The translations under genes were made by a program, and so were the position numbers. From Modestobacter versicolor (GTDB taxonomy: Bacteria; Actinomycetota; Actinomycetes; Mycobacteriales; Geodermatophilaceae): a DNA stretch of 64,000 bases. Shown piece after piece: positions 28,351 through 37,650 of the stretch; the first letter of the stretch is position 1; every line of letters starts with the position of its first letter. Location of the stretch: NCBI RefSeq assembly GCF_014195485.1, contig NZ_JACIBU010000002.1, forward strand, positions 62,001 to 126,000, written 5' to 3'. The notes below the pieces were generated by a model, which saw only the letters and a program-made list of their open reading frames with translations, was not told where the DNA came from and searched no databases.

Positions 28351-28824
28351 TCAGGCGGCGAGGGAGACGGCCGGTCGTGCGCCGGCCCGCGCGGGCTGGC
28401 CACCGCCGACCAGGGCCAGTGCCGGCTCGGCCACGGGCGCCTCAGCGGCCGCGGAGGCGGTCTCGGTGGCGTCGTCGGCGGCAGCTGCGGCCGGGTCGTC
28501 GTCCGGGCTGCCCGGACGGGAGCCGACCCCGGCGCCCACCCCGGCTCCGACACCGGCGAGGGCCACCGGGCGCACCGGACGGCGGCCGGGCTCGGCGAGC
28601 CGCATCTCCAGGCTCACCTCGGCCAGCAGGTCGGCGAGCTCGACGTCGAGGGCGTCGCAGATGGAGGCGAGCAGCTCGGAGGAGGCCTCCTTCTGGCCGC
28701 GCTCGACCTCGGAGAGGTACCCGAGGCTGACCCGGGCAGCGCCCGAGACGTCGCGCAGCGTGCGCCGCTGCCGCAGCCGGTGACCCCGCAGGGTGTTCCC
28801 CAGCTGGGTGCGCAGCAGCGTCAT
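28351..28824 (-). CDS. clgR: XRE-family regulator ClgR
   Basis: The 157-aa protein has an N-terminal Cro/CI helix-turn-helix matching the conserved ClgR core (TLRDVSGAARVSLGYLSEVERGQKEASSELLASICDAL). ClgR activates clpP1P2, clpC1 and other protease/membrane-stress genes. After residue 70 the protein becomes low complexity and ends in SLAA. Streptomyces ClgR is turned over by ClpP through C-terminal alanines, so the terminal LAA probably is such a degron. The gene order pgsA-cinA-clgR matches other actinobacteria. Its stop is followed by the 58-nt element copy B. The 103-bp spacer to cinA may hold its own promoter. Confidence 0.92.
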   Translation of the reverse strand: MTLLRTQLGNTLRGHRLRQRRTLRDVSGAARVSLGYLSEVERGQKEASSELLASICDALDVELADLLAEVSLEMRLAEPGRRPVRPVALAGVGAGVGAGVGSRPGSPDDDPAAAAADDATETASAAAEAPVAEPALALVGGGQPARAGARPAVSLAA

Positions 28825-28927
28825 GGCCGTCTCCTGTCCACTCTGACGAGCAGGTCTCGAGAGCTCGGACGCCGACCGGGCGGGCCGGAGGACGCCGTGT
28901 GCTCACCGTACGCGGCCATGACCCTGG

Positions 28928-29500
28928 TCACCGTCCCGGTGGAGGCACGTCCGCTGATGGCGTAACACCCCGGGAGGCCGTGGAGTTCCCGGCGTCCTCG
29001 CCCGGCAGGGGGTGCTCGGCCAGCCGGTCCAGCAGCCGCTGCAGCGCCGCCTCGACCGCGCCCGCGCGCACCTGCGCCCGGTCGCCGGGCAGGTCCAGCT
29101 CGTGCACGACGGTGAGCAGGCCGTCGCTCAGCCCGAGGTAGACCCGGCCGGGGGCGTGCCCGTCGACCGGACCGGGCCCGGCCACCCCGGTGAGCCCCAC
29201 GCCCCAGGTGGCCGAGCAGCGGGTGCGGATGCCCTCGGCGAGGGCCGCCGCGGTCTGCTCGCTGACCGGCCCGGCGGCGGCCAGCAGGTCGGCCGGGACG
29301 CCGGCCAGCGTCGTCTTCAGGTCGGTGGCGTAGACGACGGCGCCGCCGCGCAGCGTGGCGCTCGCGCCCGGCACGGTGGCGAGGGTGGCGCAGAACAGCC
29401 CCGCGGTCAGCGACTCGGCGGCCGCGACGGTCTCCCCGCGGGCGCGCAGCGCCTCGTGCAGCCGCTGCGCCGCGGCGGGGGCGGGCCCGGGCGGGCTCAC
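28928..29500 (-). CDS. cinA: CinA-family protein, nicotinamide-nucleotide amidohydrolase (PncC) domain
   Basis: The 190-aa protein consists only of the CinA C-terminal domain, which hydrolyses NMN to nicotinate mononucleotide in NAD salvage. Typical blocks are TVAAAESLTAGLFCATLA, GGAVVYATDLKTTLAGV, GVGLTGVAGPGP and GRVYLGLS. The N-terminal CinA/MoaB-like domain is absent, as is usual in the actinobacterial pgsA-cinA-clgR cluster. The GTG start overlaps the pgsA stop by 4 nt, so the two are translationally coupled. Confidence 0.92.
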   Translation of the reverse strand: MSPPGPAPAAAQRLHEALRARGETVAAAESLTAGLFCATLATVPGASATLRGGAVVYATDLKTTLAGVPADLLAAAGPVSEQTAAALAEGIRTRCSATWGVGLTGVAGPGPVDGHAPGRVYLGLSDGLLTVVHELDLPGDRAQVRAGAVEAALQRLLDRLAEHPLPGEDAGNSTASRGVTPSADVPPPGR

Positions 29501-30186
29501 GCCGCGGTGTCCCTGCGGGTCTCGCCGGGTGCGTTGTCACCGCCGGCGGCCGCGCGGCGGGCCTCGGCGGCCAGCATCGCCCGTGCGCTGGTGCGGCGGA
29601 GGGTCAGCGCCCGGTAGACGTAGTCGATGCCGGTGATCACGGTCAGCACCAGCGCGGCGGCCATCACCCACCAGCGGCCCGAGGCGAGCACCCCGCTCAG
29701 CGGCAGGATGTACAGCCCGATGGCCAGCGCCTGCAGCACGGTCTTGGCCTTGCCGCCCCGGCTGGCGGCGATGACGCCGTGCCGGATGACCCAGAACCGC
29801 AGGACGGTGACCCCGACCTCGCGGAACAGGATCACCACCGTCACCCACCACGGCAGCAGCCCCAGGATCGACAACCCCAGCAGCGCGGTGCCGGTGAGCG
29901 CCTTGTCCGCGATCGGGTCGGCGAGCTTGCCGAACTCGGTGACCTGGTTCGTGCGGCGGGCGATCATGCCGTCGTAGCGGTCGGTGATGATCGCGCCGGC
30001 GAAGAACAGCGTGGCCCACAGCCGGCGCTCGTCGTCCATGCCGCCGTCGGAGAGCAGCAGCACGGCGAACAGCGGCACCACGGCGAGCCGGAACAGGGTG
30101 AGCGCGTTCGGCAGGTTCAGCAGGCGCACCGACTGCGGCGGGGTCGCCGCCGGGTCCGCCGAACCCTCGGGGACGACCGCGCTCAT
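29497..30186 (-). CDS. pgsA: CDP-diacylglycerol-glycerol-3-phosphate 3-phosphatidyltransferase-like (PgsA)
   Basis: The 229-aa integral membrane enzyme has the complete CDP-alcohol phosphotransferase signature D-x2-D-G-x2-A-R-x8-G-x3-D-x3-D (starting DRYDGMIARR and ending LADPIADK). It makes phosphatidylglycerol phosphate from CDP-diacylglycerol. Hydrophobic segments surround the motif, and the tail is basic and Ala-rich. In the cluster ftsK-rimO-pgsA-cinA-clgR it is 4 nt downstream of rimO and overlaps cinA by 4 nt. Confidence 0.92.
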   Translation of the reverse strand: MSAVVPEGSADPAATPPQSVRLLNLPNALTLFRLAVVPLFAVLLLSDGGMDDERRLWATLFFAGAIITDRYDGMIARRTNQVTEFGKLADPIADKALTGTALLGLSILGLLPWWVTVVILFREVGVTVLRFWVIRHGVIAASRGGKAKTVLQALAIGLYILPLSGVLASGRWWVMAAALVLTVITGIDYVYRALTLRRTSARAMLAAEARRAAAGGDNAPGETRRDTAA

Positions 30187-30190
30187 CGGC

Positions 30191-31666
30191 TCAGGCCCCG
30201 GCCGGTGCGGCGAGCGCCGGGACCAGCGCGCGGGCGAGCAGGTCGACGCCCTCGGTGTCGACGACGGTGGCCGGCACGACCTCGCCGGGCACCGCGCCGG
30301 CGGGTACCCCGGTGATCGTCGTCGTGCCGTCGGCGTCGGGGTCCTGGTGCGCGGCGTGGCCGGCCCAGGTGCCCGCGCCCTCGGCCTCGGAGAGGTCCTC
30401 GGTCAGCAGCACCTCGACGGTCGTGCCGATCCGCTCCTCCGCCCGCTGGGCGGTGAGCTCCTCGACCAGGTCGGTGATCCGGCGGACCCGCGCGTCGATC
30501 TCGTGCTGGGCCAGCTTGCCCGGCAGCCCGACCGCCTCGGTGCCCTCCTCGTCGGAGTAGCCGAAGACGCCGACGGCGTCCAGCCGGCCCTCGACCAGGA
30601 AGCGCTCCAGCTCGGCGACGTCCTCCTCGGTCTCGCCCGGGAACCCGAGGATGACGTTGGTGCGGAAGCCCGCGCCCGGCGCGAGGGCGCGGGCGCGCTC
30701 GATGATGCCGAGGAAGTCGTCGGTGCCGCCGAAGCGGCGCATCCGGCGGAGCAGCGTCGGCGAGGAGTGCTGGAAGGACAGGTCGAAGTACGGCGCGATG
30801 CCCGGGGTGGCGGCGATGACCTCCAGCAGCCCGGGCCGCAGCTCGGCGGGCTGCAGGTAGGCGACGCGCACCCGGACGATCCCCGGGGTCGCGGCGAGCT
30901 GGGGCAGCAGCTTCTCCAGCGAGCGCAGGTCGCCGGTGTCCTTGCCGTAGGAGGTCGAGTTCTCGCTCACCAGCACGATCTCGGTGACGCCCTGGGCGGC
31001 CAGCCACTGCGCCTCGCCGAGCACCTCGCCCGCCGGGCGGGACACGAACGCGCCGCGGAAGGCCGGGATGGCGCAGAACGAGCAGCGCCGGTCGCAGCCG
31101 GAGGCGATCTTCAGCGCCGCCGAGGGCCCGGCGGCCAGCCGCTTGCGCTTGAGCCAGTCGTGGCCGGGGATGGCGACCGCGTCGGGGGCCTGGACCGCCG
31201 CGGTGCGCTGCACCGGGCTGATCGGCAGCAGCGTGCGCCGGTCCTTGGGGGTGTGCGGCACCAGGGGGCGGCCGGCCAGGACGTCGTCCAGCCGGTCGCC
31301 GATGGCGGTGTAGTCGTCGAACCCGAGCACGGTGGCCTCGGGCAGCGCGCCGGCGAGCTCGGCGCCGTAGCGCTCGGCCATGCAGCCCACGGCGATCACC
31401 TCGGCGCCGGAGTCGGTGGCGGCCAGGATCGCGTCGACCGAGTCCTTCTTGGCGCTCTCGATGAAGCCGCAGGTGTTGACCAGGATCGCGTCGGCGGCCT
31501 CGCCGTCCTCGACCAGCACGTAGCCGTCGCCGGCCAGCCGGCCGGCGAGCTCCTCCGAGTCGACCTCGTTGCGGGCGCAGCCGAGGGTCACCACCGACAC
31601 GCGGCGGGGCGCGCTGACGGGGGGCTGCCCTTGGGGGGATGTCATGGGACTGGGCAGAGCTGGCAC
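30191..31666 (-). CDS. rimO: Ribosomal protein S12 methylthiotransferase RimO
   Basis: The 491-aa radical-SAM enzyme adds a methylthio group to an Asp of S12. The N-terminal MTTase domain has its three cluster cysteines ([22 protein letters not shown]). The radical-SAM CX3CX2C is [16 protein letters not shown] and the C-terminal TRAM domain follow. The GTG at 31666 is chosen because TAGGAT lies exactly 6 nt upstream, the leaderless arrangement seen at other genes here. The ATG at 31645 is the alternative. It lies in the run ftsK-rimO-pgsA-cinA-clgR. Confidence 0.93.
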   Translation of the reverse strand: MPALPSPMTSPQGQPPVSAPRRVSVVTLGCARNEVDSEELAGRLAGDGYVLVEDGEAADAILVNTCGFIESAKKDSVDAILAATDSGAEVIAVGCMAERYGAELAGALPEATVLGFDDYTAIGDRLDDVLAGRPLVPHTPKDRRTLLPISPVQRTAAVQAPDAVAIPGHDWLKRKRLAAGPSAALKIASGCDRRCSFCAIPAFRGAFVSRPAGEVLGEAQWLAAQGVTEIVLVSENSTSYGKDTGDLRSLEKLLPQLAATPGIVRVRVAYLQPAELRPGLLEVIAATPGIAPYFDLSFQHSSPTLLRRMRRFGGTDDFLGIIERARALAPGAGFRTNVILGFPGETEEDVAELERFLVEGRLDAVGVFGYSDEEGTEAVGLPGKLAQHEIDARVRRITDLVEELTAQRAEERIGTTVEVLLTEDLSEAEGAGTWAGHAAHQDPDADGTTTITGVPAGAVPGEVVPATVVDTEGVDLLARALVPALAAPAGA

Positions 31667-31715
31667 CAGACCATCCTAGGCGCCGTCCGGGGTCGGACCG
31701 GGCGCCACCGGAGGA

Positions 31716-34229
31716 TCAGCCCAGCGTCCCCCCGCGCAGGGTGAACATGACCGACTCCAGCTCGTCGGGCTTGACCAGCACGTCGCGCGCCTTGGAGCCC
31801 TCGGAGGGGCCGACGATGCCGCGGCTCTCCATCAGGTCCATCAGCCGCCCGGCCTTGGCGAAGCCCACCCGCAGCTTGCGCTGCAGCATCGAGGTCGACC
31901 CGAACTGGCTGGTGACGACCAGCTCGACCGCCTGGACCAGCAGCTCGAGGTCGCTGCCGATGTCCTCGTCGATCTCCTTCTTCTCCCCCGCCGCGGCGGT
32001 GAAGACCTCCTCGCGGTACTCGGGCTCGCCCTGCCGCTTGACGAACTCGACGACCGCCTCGATCTCGGTGTCGGAGACGTAGGCGCCCTGCACGCGGATC
32101 GGCTTGCCCGCGCCGATCGGCAGGAACAGGGCGTCGCCCATGCCGATCAGCTTCTCCGCGCCCGGCTGGTCGAGGATGACCCGGCTGTCGGTGAGGCTGG
32201 AGGTGGAGAACGCCAGCCGCGAGGGCACGTTGGCCTTGATCAGGCCGGTGACGACGTCGACCGAGGGCCGCTGGGTGGCCAGCACCAGGTGGATGCCGGC
32301 CGCGCGGGCCTTCTGGGTGATCCGGACGATCGACTCCTCGACGTCCCGCGGGGCGACCATCATCAGGTCGGCGAGCTCGTCGACGATCGTGAGGATGTAG
32401 GGGTAGGGCTGGTACACCCGCTCGCTGCCGGGCGGGGCGGTGATCTCGCCGCGCTCGACCTTGCGGTTGAAGTCGTCGATGTGCCGGACCCCGGTGGCCC
32501 GCATGTCCTGGTAGCGCTGCTCCATCTCCTCCACCAGCCAGGCCAGCGCGGTGGCGGCCTTCTTGGGGTCGGTGATGATCGGCGTGATCAGGTGCGGGAT
32601 GCCGTCGTAGGGCGTGAGCTCGACCATCTTCGGGTCGACCAGGATCATCCGCAGCTGGTCCGGGGTGGCCCGCAGCAGCAGCGAGGTCAGCAGCGAGTTG
32701 ATGCAGCTGGACTTGCCGGCACCGGTGGCACCGGCCACCAGCAGGTGCGGCATCTTCGCCAGGTTCGCGCAGACGAACCCGCCCTCGATGTCCTTGCCCA
32801 GGCCGACCAGCATCGGGTGCGGGTCCTGCTTGGCCACCTGCGAGCGCATGACGTCGCCCAGGCTGACCGTCTCGCGGTCGGTGTTGGGCACCTCGACGCC
32901 GACCGCCGACTTGCCCGGGATCGGCGCAAGGATCCGGATGTTGTCGTTGGCGACCGCGTAGGCGAGGTTCTTGGTCAGCGCGGTGATCTTCTCGACCTTG
33001 ACCGCGTTGCCCAGCTCGATCTCGTAGCGGGTCACCGTCGGGCCGCGGGTGAAGCTGGTGACGGCGGCGTCGATGTTGAACTGCTCGAGCACGCCGGTGA
33101 TCGCCTCGATGGCGACGTCGTTGGCCTTGGACTTCGCCCGCGGCGGGGTGCCCGGGCGCAGCACGCTCAGCGAGGGCAGCGTGTAGGTGCCCTCGACCGG
33201 CTGGATCCGGAGCTGCTCGGGCTCCTCGATCGGCGGCAGGTCCTCCGGCGGCGCGGTGCGGTCGATGATCGGGCGGCGCACCGGCACCGGCTCGGGGGCC
33301 GGCTCGTGGACGACGGCCTCGGGCGCCTCGTCGAGCGCGCCGGTGTCGACGACCCCGGTGTCCAGGGTGTCCTGGACGGCGGCCGCCGCGGCCTTGCGGC
33401 CCCGCCGCGTCTTCGGCGCGGGCTCGGTCTCCTCGTCGTCGTAGAGCTCGTCGTACTCGTCGTCGTCGTACTCGCCGTCGCGGCCCAGCTGCCGGTCGGC
33501 CCACTCGCGCAGCCGCTCGGGCACCTGGTGGACCGGGGTCGCGGTGACGACCAGCAGCCCGAAGAAGGCCAGCAGCACCAGCAGCAGCACGGTGACGATC
33601 GGGCCCATGCCCGCGGTCAGCGGGGTGCCGACCGCCCAGCCGAGCAGGCCGCCGGCGCCGGTGCGGTCGGTGGCGGAGTCGTCGGGGCCGACGACGTGGG
33701 CCACACCGACCACCGCGGCGACGACGCTGACCCAGCCGATCATCAGCCGGCCGCGCGCCTCGGGGTGCGGCGGGTGCCGCAGCAGGCGCAGGGCCACCAG
33801 GAACAGCACGACCGGCAGCGCCACGGTGAGCGCACCGATCAGGACGCGCACCCCGTCGCTGAGGCCGGCGCCGACCGGGCCGATGCCGTCGGTCCAGGTG
33901 GCAGCGCCCAGCACGATGGCCAGCCCGAGGACGGCGAGGCCGACCCCGTCGCGGCGGTGCTCGGGGCCGAGCGGCTCGGCCTCCTCCGGCCGGGCGACCG
34001 AGCGGGCGAGCCCGCCGGCGCCGCGGGCGAACAGGCCCCAGGTGCTGGAGGCACCCCGCCAGAGGGTGCCGGCGAGGGTGCCCTGCTTCTTCTTGGCCGC
34101 GGGCCGGCGGGCGGCGGTGGAGCCGCGCTTGGCCGGTGGGCGCTTCTTGGCGGTGGAGCCGGTGCGCGGGCGCGTGGAGCCGCCACCGCGCGCCGGCGCC
34201 CGGTTCGACGTCGACGCGCGAGCAGGCAT
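31716..34229 (-). CDS. ftsK: DNA translocase FtsK/SpoIIIE
   Basis: The 837-aa protein couples chromosome segregation to septum closure. A basic N-terminus (about 80 residues) is followed by four transmembrane helices (about 95-240), an acidic linker with EYDDDEYDELYDDEE, the alpha/beta motor with Walker A GATGAGKSS and Walker B ILTIVDELADLMM, and the C-terminal gamma winged helix (SMLQRKLRVGFAKAGRLMDLMESRGIVGP), which reads KOPS-type sites. Length is shorter than E. coli FtsK and normal for actinobacteria. The ATG at 34229 has a TACCGT -10 7 nt upstream. It heads the rimO-pgsA-cinA-clgR run and is divergent from an S9 peptidase. Confidence 0.96.
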   Translation of the reverse strand: MPARASTSNRAPARGGGSTRPRTGSTAKKRPPAKRGSTAARRPAAKKKQGTLAGTLWRGASSTWGLFARGAGGLARSVARPEEAEPLGPEHRRDGVGLAVLGLAIVLGAATWTDGIGPVGAGLSDGVRVLIGALTVALPVVLFLVALRLLRHPPHPEARGRLMIGWVSVVAAVVGVAHVVGPDDSATDRTGAGGLLGWAVGTPLTAGMGPIVTVLLLVLLAFFGLLVVTATPVHQVPERLREWADRQLGRDGEYDDDEYDELYDDEETEPAPKTRRGRKAAAAAVQDTLDTGVVDTGALDEAPEAVVHEPAPEPVPVRRPIIDRTAPPEDLPPIEEPEQLRIQPVEGTYTLPSLSVLRPGTPPRAKSKANDVAIEAITGVLEQFNIDAAVTSFTRGPTVTRYEIELGNAVKVEKITALTKNLAYAVANDNIRILAPIPGKSAVGVEVPNTDRETVSLGDVMRSQVAKQDPHPMLVGLGKDIEGGFVCANLAKMPHLLVAGATGAGKSSCINSLLTSLLLRATPDQLRMILVDPKMVELTPYDGIPHLITPIITDPKKAATALAWLVEEMEQRYQDMRATGVRHIDDFNRKVERGEITAPPGSERVYQPYPYILTIVDELADLMMVAPRDVEESIVRITQKARAAGIHLVLATQRPSVDVVTGLIKANVPSRLAFSTSSLTDSRVILDQPGAEKLIGMGDALFLPIGAGKPIRVQGAYVSDTEIEAVVEFVKRQGEPEYREEVFTAAAGEKKEIDEDIGSDLELLVQAVELVVTSQFGSTSMLQRKLRVGFAKAGRLMDLMESRGIVGPSEGSKARDVLVKPDELESVMFTLRGGTLG

Positions 34230-34330
34230 GCGTCAGACGGTAATCCGGCCGAGGGTGTCCGCGGCCCATTGCCGACCGCGTGTCCGGACTCAGCCGGGAC
34301 CGGGCCGCCGGGGATCGCTACGTTCGACCC

Positions 34331-36274
34331 GTGACCGACTCCGTGCAGACCCTCCCCTACGGCAGCTGGCCGACGCCGATCACCTCGGAGCTCGTCGTGC
34401 GCGCCGCCGCCCGGCTCGGCGAGATCGTCGTCGACGGGGACGACGTCTGGTGGGCGGAGGGCCGGCCCAGCGAGGGCGGCCGCACCGTGCTGGTGCGCCG
34501 CGGCCCCGACGGCAGCACGACCGACCTGCTGCCGGCTCCGTGGAACGCCCGCACCCGGGTGCACGAGTACGGCGGCGGCGCCTGGACGGTGTCCGGCGGC
34601 ACCGTCTGGTTCACCCACTACGCCGACCAGCGGCTCTACCGGGTGGCCCCGGGGAGCAGCGAGCCGGTCGCGGTGACGCCGGAGCCGGCCGTGCCCGCCG
34701 GCGTGCGGTTCGCCGACCTGTCCGCCGACGGTGACGGCGTGCTGGCGGTCCGGGAGACCCACACCGCGTCCGGGCTGGCCGCCGAGGTCGTCTCCGAGGT
34801 GGTCCGGGTGGCCGCCGACGGCACCACCGAGGTGCTGGTGAGCGGGCCGGACTTCGTCTCCGACCCGCGGCGGGCACCGGACGGCGTCACGCTCAGCTGG
34901 CTGCAGTGGCAGCACCCGGACATGCCCTGGGACTCGGCGCAGCTCGTCGTCCGCGCGGCCGACGGCAGCGAGCACGTGCTGGCCGGCGGGCCCGGCGAGT
35001 CCGTCGTCCAGCCGGTCTGGGGCGCGGACCTGTCGCTGTGGTGGCTCGGCGACCGCACCGACGTCTGGTCGCTGTACCGCCGCCGCCCGCACGGCGAGGT
35101 CGAGCTGGTGTTCGACGCGGGCAGCGACATCGCCGGGCCCCAGTGGGTGTTCGGGCAGAGCCGGTACGACCTGCTGGCCGACGGCCGGGTGGTGCTCGCC
35201 TACGGCCGCGACGGCGCCGACCGGCTCGCGGTGCTGGACACCGACGGCACCGCGCGGGAGTTCGACCTGCCGTACTCCGCCTTCGGCCAGCTCCGCGCGG
35301 CCGGCGACGGCGTGGTCTGCGTGGCCGGCGGCCCGGCGTCCGAGCCGGTGGTCCTCCGCGTCCACCTCGACGACACCAGCGAGGTGCTGCGCCCGGCCCG
35401 CGACCTGGGCCTGGACCCGGCCTGGTTCTCCCGGCCCGAGCACGTCACCTTCCCGACCGAGCACGAGCCGGGCGGCGTCGCCGAGGCCCACGCGCTGGTC
35501 TACCCGCCGACCAACCCGCAGGTCACCGGGGCCGACGACGAGCGGCCGCCGCTGCTGGTGCTGGTGCACGGCGGACCGACCGCCGCCGCCCGGTCGACGC
35601 TGGACCTCGGCATCCAGTACTGGACCTCGCGCGGGTTCGCCGTCGCCGACGTCGACTACCGCGGCTCCACCGGCTACGGCCGGCGCTACCGCGAGGCGCT
35701 GAAGGGGCAGTGGGGCGTCGCCGACCTCGACGACGTCGTCGCCTGCGCCCGCTGGCTGGCCGCCCGGGGCCGCGTCGACCCGGCCCGGCTGGCGATCCGC
35801 GGCGGCTCGGCCGGCGGGTACACGACGCTGGCCGCGCTCACCTTCCGCCCCGGGGTCTACGCCGCCGGGGCCAGCCACTACGGCGTCGCCGACCTCGCCG
35901 CGCTGGCCGCCGACACGCACAAGTTCGAGTCGCGCTACCTGGACGGGCTCATCGCGCCGTGGCCGGCCGGCGAGGCCGTGTACGCCGAGCGCTCACCGAT
36001 CCACCACACCGACGCGCTGGACACCCCGCTGGCGGTCTTCCAGGGCGACGAGGACCGGGTGGTGCCGCCCGAGCAGGCGGAGATGATGGTCGCCGCGCTC
36101 CGGGCGAAGGGCGTGCCGCACGCGTACCTGCTGTTCGCCGGCGAGCAGCACGGCTTCCGCAAGGCCGAGAACATCCGCGCGGCGCTGGACGGCGAGCTGT
36201 CCTTCTACGCCCAGGTGCTCGGCTTCCCGCTCCCAGCCGCCGAGGGCATCACGCCGATCACCGTCGTCCGGTAG
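34331..36274 (+). CDS. S9 family prolyl-oligopeptidase-type peptidase
   Basis: The 647-aa protein has an N-terminal beta-propeller and a C-terminal alpha/beta-hydrolase domain. The nucleophile is in IRGGSAGGYTTL, the Asp in GDEDRVVPPEQ and the His in GEQHGFRKAENI. LVHGGPTAAARSTLD supplies the oxyanion region. It is only distantly like the S9 gene at 9023-10963 (different Ser-motif context), so they are not a recent duplicate. There is no signal peptide. The GTG at 34331 sits 6 nt after TACGTT, which is a clear leaderless promoter. It ends 8 nt before the ECF promoter of the next gene. Confidence 0.9.
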   Translation: MTDSVQTLPYGSWPTPITSELVVRAAARLGEIVVDGDDVWWAEGRPSEGGRTVLVRRGPDGSTTDLLPAPWNARTRVHEYGGGAWTVSGGTVWFTHYADQRLYRVAPGSSEPVAVTPEPAVPAGVRFADLSADGDGVLAVRETHTASGLAAEVVSEVVRVAADGTTEVLVSGPDFVSDPRRAPDGVTLSWLQWQHPDMPWDSAQLVVRAADGSEHVLAGGPGESVVQPVWGADLSLWWLGDRTDVWSLYRRRPHGEVELVFDAGSDIAGPQWVFGQSRYDLLADGRVVLAYGRDGADRLAVLDTDGTAREFDLPYSAFGQLRAAGDGVVCVAGGPASEPVVLRVHLDDTSEVLRPARDLGLDPAWFSRPEHVTFPTEHEPGGVAEAHALVYPPTNPQVTGADDERPPLLVLVHGGPTAAARSTLDLGIQYWTSRGFAVADVDYRGSTGYGRRYREALKGQWGVADLDDVVACARWLAARGRVDPARLAIRGGSAGGYTTLAALTFRPGVYAAGASHYGVADLAALAADTHKFESRYLDGLIAPWPAGEAVYAERSPIHHTDALDTPLAVFQGDEDRVVPPEQAEMMVAALRAKGVPHAYLLFAGEQHGFRKAENIRAALDGELSFYAQVLGFPLPAAEGITPITVVR

Positions 36275-36282
36275 CCGGCGGC

Positions 36283-36310
36283 TGAACCGATCGGGCCGGA
36301 GCGACGTATG
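36283..36310 (+). promoter_or_regulatory. ECF-type promoter of the sigma-factor gene
   Basis: -35 TGAACC (36283-36288), 16-nt spacer, -10 CGTATG (36305-36310). The GAAC/CGT pair is the hallmark of ECF sigma promoters and resembles the consensus reported for mycobacterial SigL. A copy with the same spacing precedes the CHRD gene (37588-37615), which suggests autoregulation. Confidence 0.65.
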
Positions 36311-36361
36311 CCCCTCCGACGGCACCCGCCCCGGGCGCCCCGGCACTCGGCGAGGAGCGCG

Positions 36362-36898
36362 ATGGCGCGCCAACGAGGCACGGCCCAGGCCGAGGTGCTC
36401 GACGTGCGGGCGGCCTACGCCGCGCACGGCCCGGAGCTGTACCGCTTCGCGCTCCGGCAGCTGGGTGACGGCGGGGCGGCGCAGGACGTCGTCCAGGAGG
36501 TGTTCCTGCGGGCCTGGCGCGCAGCGGACTCCTACGACCCGCAGCTGGCCAGCCTGCGCACCTGGTTGTTCGCCATCGCCCGCAACGTGGTCGTCGACGA
36601 GGCCCGCCGCTTCGCCGTCCGGCCGTGGCAGCGGGAGCTGACCGACGGCACCGACCTGCCGCCGCCCGCCGTCGCCGACCCGGACGAGCGGCTCGTCGAC
36701 GCCTGGGTGGTGGAGGAGGCGCTGCGCCGGATCGGCGCGGAGCACCGCACCGCGATCGTGCAGACCCACCTGCGGGGCCGGCCGCACGCCGAGGTGGCCG
36801 CCGAGCTGGGGATCCCGGTGGGCACACTGCGCAGCCGGGTGTTCTACGGGCTCAAGGCACTGCGCCTGGCGATGGAGGAGATGGGAGTGGAGCCGTGA
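36362..36898 (+). CDS. ECF-family RNA polymerase sigma factor
   Basis: The 178-aa protein has sigma region 2 at residues about 23-90 (YRFALRQLGDGGAAQDVVQEVFLRAWRAADSY, LRTWLFAIARNVVVDEARR) and region 4 at about 115-170 (RTAIVQTHLRGRPHAEVAAELGIPVGTLRSRVFYGLKALR). It resembles the SigL/SigK type, partnered with a membrane anti-sigma factor. The ATG at 36362 has an AGGAG site. The in-frame ATG at 36308 lies inside the -10 element and is ruled out. Its stop overlaps the start of the anti-sigma gene by 4 nt (GTGA), fixing equimolar coupled synthesis. Confidence 0.92.
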   Translation: MARQRGTAQAEVLDVRAAYAAHGPELYRFALRQLGDGGAAQDVVQEVFLRAWRAADSYDPQLASLRTWLFAIARNVVVDEARRFAVRPWQRELTDGTDLPPPAVADPDERLVDAWVVEEALRRIGAEHRTAIVQTHLRGRPHAEVAAELGIPVGTLRSRVFYGLKALRLAMEEMGVEP

Positions 36899-37578
36899 GC
36901 GATCTGCCGCGGGACGCCCACCGCGGGCTGCGCGAGCAGCTGGGCGTGTACGCACTGGGTCACGGCACCCCCGCCGAGCGGGCCGCCGTCCGGGCGCACC
37001 TGGACGGCTGCGCCGCCTGCCGCGCCGAGCTGCGCGAGCTGGCCCCGCTCGCGAGCCGGCTGGCCGACGTCGACCCGGCCCGGCTCGACGAGCTGCCCGG
37101 CCCACCGCCGGGGCTGGGTGACGCGGTGCTCGCCCGGATCGCCGCCGAGGGCGCCCGGCCGGCCGACCTGGCCGCGCGGCGGTCCCGGCGCACCCGGCTG
37201 GCCGCCGTCGCGGCGGCCGTCGCCATCGCCGCGGCCGCGTTCGGCGTCGGCTGGCTGTCCCGGCCCGTGCCGCCGGCACCGCCGCTGGAGCAGGTGGCCG
37301 TCGAGGTCGCCGCGCAGGGCGTGCGCGCGACGGCCGACGTCGTCCCGCACACCTGGGGCGTGGAGGTGAAGCTCTCCGGTGAGGGTTTCGCCGCCGGCGA
37401 GGTCTACCGGCTCTCGGTGCGCGACGAGGCCGGCAACGAGGTGCCGGCCGGCGAGTTCCTCGGCGTGGGCGCCCAGCAGCTGGACTGCAACCTGAACTCC
37501 TCGGTGCTGCGGGAGGACGCCGCGGGCTTCGAGGTGGTCGACGCCTCCGGCGCGGTGGTGCTCAGCTCGACGTTCTGA
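36895..37578 (+). CDS. Zinc-type membrane anti-sigma factor
   Basis: The 227-aa protein has the ZAS motif H-x3-C-x2-C (His35, Cys39, Cys42 in AHLDGCAACRAEL) within an N-terminal anti-sigma domain. A single transmembrane helix (about residues 98-118) and an extracytoplasmic domain of about 105 residues follow (RskA/RslA-like: EVAAQGVRATADVVPHTWGVEVKLSGEGF). It should hold the sigma factor at the membrane until a signal, probably redox or cell-wall stress, releases it. The outer domain has one Cys (LDCNLNSS). Translational coupling with the sigma gene is clear. Confidence 0.9.
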   Translation: MSDLPRDAHRGLREQLGVYALGHGTPAERAAVRAHLDGCAACRAELRELAPLASRLADVDPARLDELPGPPPGLGDAVLARIAAEGARPADLAARRSRRTRLAAVAAAVAIAAAAFGVGWLSRPVPPAPPLEQVAVEVAAQGVRATADVVPHTWGVEVKLSGEGFAAGEVYRLSVRDEAGNEVPAGEFLGVGAQQLDCNLNSSVLREDAAGFEVVDASGAVVLSSTF

Positions 37579-37587
37579 CGCGGCGGG

Positions 37588-37615
37588 TGAACGCGGGGCA
37601 GGTGGGGGCCGTACA
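37588..37615 (+). promoter_or_regulatory. Second ECF-type promoter, before the CHRD gene
   Basis: -35 TGAACG (37588-37593), spacer 16 nt, -10 CGTACA (37610-37615). It has the same architecture as the promoter at 36283-36310 and lies 35 bp before the CHRD start. The adjacent sigma factor probably drives this surface-protein/sortase pair. Confidence 0.6.
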
Positions 37616-37650
37616 CCCCGGCGACCACCCCCTGCACCCGAGGAGAGACC

